A DNA stretch of 17,624 nt from JBAXAM01 sp964565935 (GTDB taxonomy: Bacteria > Pseudomonadota > Gammaproteobacteria > UBA9339): NCBI GenBank assembly GCA_964565935.1, contig CAZMGW010000024.1, positions 1-17,624 of the forward strand, in the 5' to 3' direction. The notes below the pieces were generated by a model, which made no database searches, was not told the DNA's origin, and worked only from the letters and a program-made list of their open reading frames with translations. The position numbers and the translations under genes were made by a program. Below are positions 14,508 through 17,624 of the stretch, piece by piece; the stretch's first letter is position 1, and each line of letters begins with the position of its first letter.

Positions 14508-16712
14508 CTACTCCTGATCTTTTTTGCCTAAACCAAGCACCGCTTCTTCTTTGCCTACTATTAGCAGCAAATCATTTGCTTTTAACATGGTGGCGGGGTC
14601 AGGATTTAGCATACGGAACCCATTGCGCTCTAAGCCAACAACCAAACCGCTGATTTGTTCGCGTATATGCGAATCACGAATTGATTGTCCAACAAGAGAG
14701 TTATCCGCCTCCAATACTGTAGCTTTTAAGATAAAGTCTTTTAATATCTCTTCATTTTTTGGTTCAAAATAAGCGTCTTCGGCATTACTCCTAAAAGAAT
14801 CTATTTGTTCGTCATTTCCTAAAACTATCAATCTATCGTGCAACAAGATCTTTTCCTCTCCACGGGGTGTCAAAATCACCTTGGACCCACGACGAATAGC
14901 GACAACATTTACGCCAAAATTTTGGCGCAATTGGTTTTCGCTTAAGGTTTTTCCGGCTACGGAATAAGGGGATTCATTGGTCACCAGCACCTCAACCAGG
15001 TGGGTATCCCATGGCGCCAACTCTTCATACTTATCTTGTTTTTGGCTCTTTCTGCGCAGTACGTGTATTAAATGACGTTCAAACCAATGATAAGCATTGT
15101 CCAGCTGCTTATACAACAACCCAAAAAACACTGCTGCAATTATCGCAATTATTAAAGGAATATACCAAGTCTTAAAATAAGCCACACTCAAAACAATAAT
15201 TTCGGTTATGGTTAAAATCCCTCCCAAAAACATCGGGGGAAGTTGTCTGTTTTTATCAATTAGTTTAAAACTAAAAAGCATGCCCCAAATAAAGGGGGAT
15301 GAAAACAACAAAGAAATCACCCAACAAGATATTTTGGCGATATCTCTACTCGCCACTAAAGAACTAAGCTGGGGTAATATAAAATCAGAGGTCAAGGTAA
15401 AAACAACCGCAACAACGCTACCATTTATTATAAGACGAAAAACATACTTGCGATAACCGATCTGTTTTTTGTAGCTTGCCAATGCACGATATACCCAAGC
15501 AGAATAGCTTTCTAAATAATATTTCGACCGTTCAGAAAGATCTGCCTCTAATTTTTTAGTAATGACACCAGACAATCTAATAAGGTATGGTGTTAATAAA
15601 GCCGTAGTGGCTGCGACTCCAACAACTATTTGATATAGTGAATTACTCACAAGGTTTAACATCAAGCCAACGCCGACAATAATAAAAGAAAATTCTCCTA
15701 CGGGCGCCATACTAAAACCAACACGCACTGAGGTATTAACACTCTGGCCGGTTAAGAAAGCACCAACAGTAGTTATTAGTATCTTACTTACTATCGCAAG
15801 CACGGATAGCGCCAATATAATTGGCCACTGCTCTATAAAGGCCTGTAAGTCTATCATCATGCCAACGGCAATAAAAAATACCGCAACAAAAACATCGCGC
15901 AGCGGAGCAGTCAATTGTTTGATGCGATGGGCCAGAGGAATTTCTGCCAGAATGGATCCCATGATAAAAGCACCAAGAGCAGCAGAATAATGAAGATAGG
16001 TTGCAATTACAGCTAAACCCAAACAAAGAGCAATAGAAACAATGGTTAAAGTCTCCTGACTAACATATTTTATTATTCTACGAAATAATATTGGAACAAT
16101 AAAATAACCGGTTATAAACCAACTACCGACTACAAAAAGCAATTTCACAACAGCTAAAATCATGTCAAATGAAAAAATATTTTTTGTTGCTCCTACGGTC
16201 GACAAAGTAGCCAACATTAATATAGCCAGCAAATCTTCTACGATTAAAATCCCAAAAACTATATCGGTAAATCTTTTCCCTTTTAACTTCAGCTCTTCCA
16301 AGGCCTTAATAATTATCATTGTTGACGAAATCGCGATTGCCGCCCCCAGGAATATACAATCATAAAGCTTCCATTTCAGGAACCAACCAGTAGAAAAACC
16401 CAAAACTAACATTACGGCAACTTTAATTAGTCCCGTAATAGTGGCAGAAAACCCAATTCTTTTAAGTTTATGAAAACTAAAGTCTAACCCTAACGAGAAC
16501 ATCAAGAAGATCACACCAAGCTCTGAAAGCGGTTGAATTTGATTAATATCAGCTACTAGAGAATATGGGGGGGTATACGGACCAATAATTACACCTGCAA
16601 TTATGTAGCCCAGAATAACCGGCTGGCGTATTTTTTGAAATACCAGCACCACAATGCTGGCTATGCCAAGCATTATTGCGAGATCTTTAATTAGGGGGGC
16701 CAATTCGTGCAT
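14508..16712 (-). CDS. CPA2-type cation:proton antiporter with two RCK_C domains
   Basis: Inner-membrane protein of 734 aa, related to KefB/KefC-type antiporters. The N-terminal exchanger domain (about 1-385) shows LGYIIAGVIIGPYTPP (34-49), FSLGLDF, the ion-site pair E159-D160 in GILIVEDLLAI (QD in KefC), and the APVGEFSFI segment. A second cluster of about five helices (roughly 420-550) follows a long cytoplasmic linker. The C-terminal cytoplasmic part has two TrkA-C (RCK_C) modules, near residues 575-640 and 655-730 (one ends HDRLIVLGND, the other NDLLLIVGKE). The Rossmann RCK_N domain of Kef proteins is absent. Ion specificity (K+ or Na+) cannot be told. The start is the ATG at 16712, 79 bases after hflX. 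A C7 run lies at codons 47-49. Confidence 0.85.
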   Translation of the reverse strand: MHELAPLIKDLAIMLGIASIVVLVFQKIRQPVILGYIIAGVIIGPYTPPYSLVADINQIQPLSELGVIFLMFSLGLDFSFHKLKRIGFSATITGLIKVAVMLVLGFSTGWFLKWKLYDCIFLGAAIAISSTMIIIKALEELKLKGKRFTDIVFGILIVEDLLAILMLATLSTVGATKNIFSFDMILAVVKLLFVVGSWFITGYFIVPILFRRIIKYVSQETLTIVSIALCLGLAVIATYLHYSAALGAFIMGSILAEIPLAHRIKQLTAPLRDVFVAVFFIAVGMMIDLQAFIEQWPIILALSVLAIVSKILITTVGAFLTGQSVNTSVRVGFSMAPVGEFSFIIVGVGLMLNLVSNSLYQIVVGVAATTALLTPYLIRLSGVITKKLEADLSERSKYYLESYSAWVYRALASYKKQIGYRKYVFRLIINGSVVAVVFTLTSDFILPQLSSLVASRDIAKISCWVISLLFSSPFIWGMLFSFKLIDKNRQLPPMFLGGILTITEIIVLSVAYFKTWYIPLIIAIIAAVFFGLLYKQLDNAYHWFERHLIHVLRRKSQKQDKYEELAPWDTHLVEVLVTNESPYSVAGKTLSENQLRQNFGVNVVAIRRGSKVILTPRGEEKILLHDRLIVLGNDEQIDSFRSNAEDAYFEPKNEEILKDFILKATVLEADNSLVGQSIRDSHIREQISGLVVGLERNGFRMLNPDPATMLKANDLLLIVGKEEAVLGLGKKDQE

Positions 16713-16733
16713 TTTTCAACCAAAATCAAATAA

Positions 16734-16777
16734 CTTACTGATAGTAAGAACATATTACAACACGTCACAAAGATCAA
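16734..16777 (-). promoter_or_regulatory. possible antiporter promoter with a small hairpin
   Basis: In the 79-bp hflX-antiporter gap the minus strand offers TTGATC (16772-16777), 17 bases, then TATGTT (16749-16754), or TTGTGA (16765-16770), 18 bases, then TACTAT (16741-16746). Each hexamer matches consensus in four of six places. A 6-bp hairpin (CTTACT/AGTAAG, 16734-16748) overlaps and may be a weak hflX terminator. None of these is compelling alone. Confidence 0.25.
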
Positions 16778-16791
16778 GATTATTAGCAAAT

Positions 16792-17624
16792 TCATACCAG
16801 CGACTTGGCAGCAAAGATTCTTTCCAAATCTATACGATTGATTAGAAGTTTTAGGCGGGAATTACCAAGAGGATCTGTTTTTTCCGACACAACAACATCG
16901 CTTTGATACAATGCTGCCCGGATTTGACCAGCATGTGGCAAAAGACTAAGCTCAACCTCCTCTTGCTCTGAAGATACGGTCTGTTTTACCGCCTCCTCTA
17001 GCAACTTAACTCCTCTTCCATCAAATGCCGACAACCATACTCGTGCGGGCAAATTATTCACATCGTAATCAATCCGCGGTTCAAACTCCTCAAGCAGATC
17101 AACTTTATTTAAAACTTGTAACTGGGGAACTTGCGATGCGCCAATCTCTGCCAGCACTTTATTAACCACCTCGATTTTTTCATTTTTTTGCGGATCGCTG
17201 GCATCAATTACGTGCAACAACAAGTCAGCTTCTGTGGTTTCCTCCAACGTTGCATGAAACGCCTCAATTAGCTCATGAGGCAAATCACGAATAAACCCCA
17301 CAGTATCTGCAACAATTACTGCACCGAAACCAGGCAACTGAATTCGTCGCAGAGTTGGATCTAACGTGGCAAACAACTTATCCGCCACATAAACTTTTTC
17401 CGAGGTTAATAGATTAAATAAAGTTGATTTACCAGCATTTGTATAACCGACCAAGGCAATTGTAGGTAACGAAGAGCGCTTGCGCGCACGACGATTTTGT
17501 AGACGTTGTTGGGCTAGTTTCGTCAAACGCTTTTTAATGCTCGTAACTTTTTGCCGCAAAATTCGTCGATCAATTTCTAATTGCTTCTCTCCCGGGCCTC
17601 CCCGCACACCAATACCGCCGCGCT
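16792..17624 (-). CDS. hflX: HflX ribosome-associated GTPase (5' end outside window)
   Basis: GTPase that splits stalled 70S ribosomes and binds the 50S subunit. Only the last 276 codons are in the window; coding continues past the right edge (GGIGVRGGPGEKQLEIDRR), so the valine/GTG at 17607 is internal and not a start. About 150 N-terminal residues, the HflX-specific domain, lie beyond it. Visible GTPase motifs: G1 GYTNAGKSTLFN, G2 Thr in LFATLDPT, G3 DTVGF, G4 NKVD and G5 SAFDG. The preceding helical linker (RQKVTSIKKRLTKLAQQR) is typical. The C-terminal portion ends with a short IDLERIFAAKSLV tail. In E. coli hflX is followed by hflK-hflC; here the next gene is an antiporter. Confidence 0.95.
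   Translation of the reverse strand, partial: RGGIGVRGGPGEKQLEIDRRILRQKVTSIKKRLTKLAQQRLQNRRARKRSSLPTIALVGYTNAGKSTLFNLLTSEKVYVADKLFATLDPTLRRIQLPGFGAVIVADTVGFIRDLPHELIEAFHATLEETTEADLLLHVIDASDPQKNEKIEVVNKVLAEIGASQVPQLQVLNKVDLLEEFEPRIDYDVNNLPARVWLSAFDGRGVKLLEEAVKQTVSSEQEEVELSLLPHAGQIRAALYQSDVVVSEKTDPLGNSRLKLLINRIDLERIFAAKSLV

Noticed and set aside
16567..16573. C7 run early in the antiporter coding strand as a phase-variation switch
   Set aside because: Seven bases is short for a contingency locus and the run is explained by the codons for Thr-Pro-Pro; there is no repeat context or surface function to suggest phase variation.
1..17624. CRISPR array, toxin-antitoxin pair, prophage or defence island
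   Set aside because: No regularly spaced repeats, cas, integrase, transposase or nuclease-type genes were seen; the genes present are housekeeping, transport and envelope functions.

Overview
This window looks like chromosomal housekeeping DNA from an AT-rich gammaproteobacterium (roughly 40% G+C by eye). The gyrA/cmk/rpsA/lapA/lapB block and the accA/tilS pair are typical of that class. Host-associated relatives of the Legionellales are a reasonable guess, because several usual neighbour genes are missing and an MHS-type transporter sits in the accA-tilS unit. No ribosomal RNA was available to test this. Almost all genes are on the minus strand; ybeY and a ZIP-family transporter are on the plus strand.

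Layout in window order. (1) 43-2354: rlpA and rodA, cell-wall genes on the minus strand, separated by a very AT-rich 335-base spacer that holds a perfect 17-bp inverted repeat. (2) 2458-2925: ybeY on the plus strand, divergent from rodA. (3) 2985-6655: accA, tilS and an MHS/ProP-like transporter read in that order on the minus strand; tilS and the transporter overlap, and an extended -10 promoter precedes accA. (4) 6829-7584: a ZIP-type metal transporter on the plus strand. (5) 7740-14383: gyrA, cmk, rpsA, lapA, lapB on the minus strand, joining DNA topology, CMP metabolism, translation and LPS control. (6) 14508-17624: a CPA2-type cation/proton antiporter with two RCK_C domains, then hflX, whose 5' end lies outside the window.

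The most interesting non-gene feature is a pair of related, about 147-bp imperfect palindromes (7594-7740 and about 11021-11167) in the same orientation. They resemble a miniature inverted-repeat element. The second copy is flanked by a degenerate 9-bp direct repeat and has replaced the end of cmk: its terminus encodes the last four residues and the stop codon. Removing the element and one repeat copy restores an in-frame stop just after the insertion point. The arms of the two copies have changed in parallel, which suggests that the hairpin itself is maintained.

Other points: several usual neighbours are absent (serC/pheA/aroA between gyrA and cmk, ihfB between rpsA and lapA, the PBP2 gene next to rodA), and RlpA has Ser where its family usually has a catalytic His. 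I found no CRISPR array, tRNA, rRNA, prophage, intact transposase, toxin-antitoxin pair or defence system. I do not claim a new multi-gene system.
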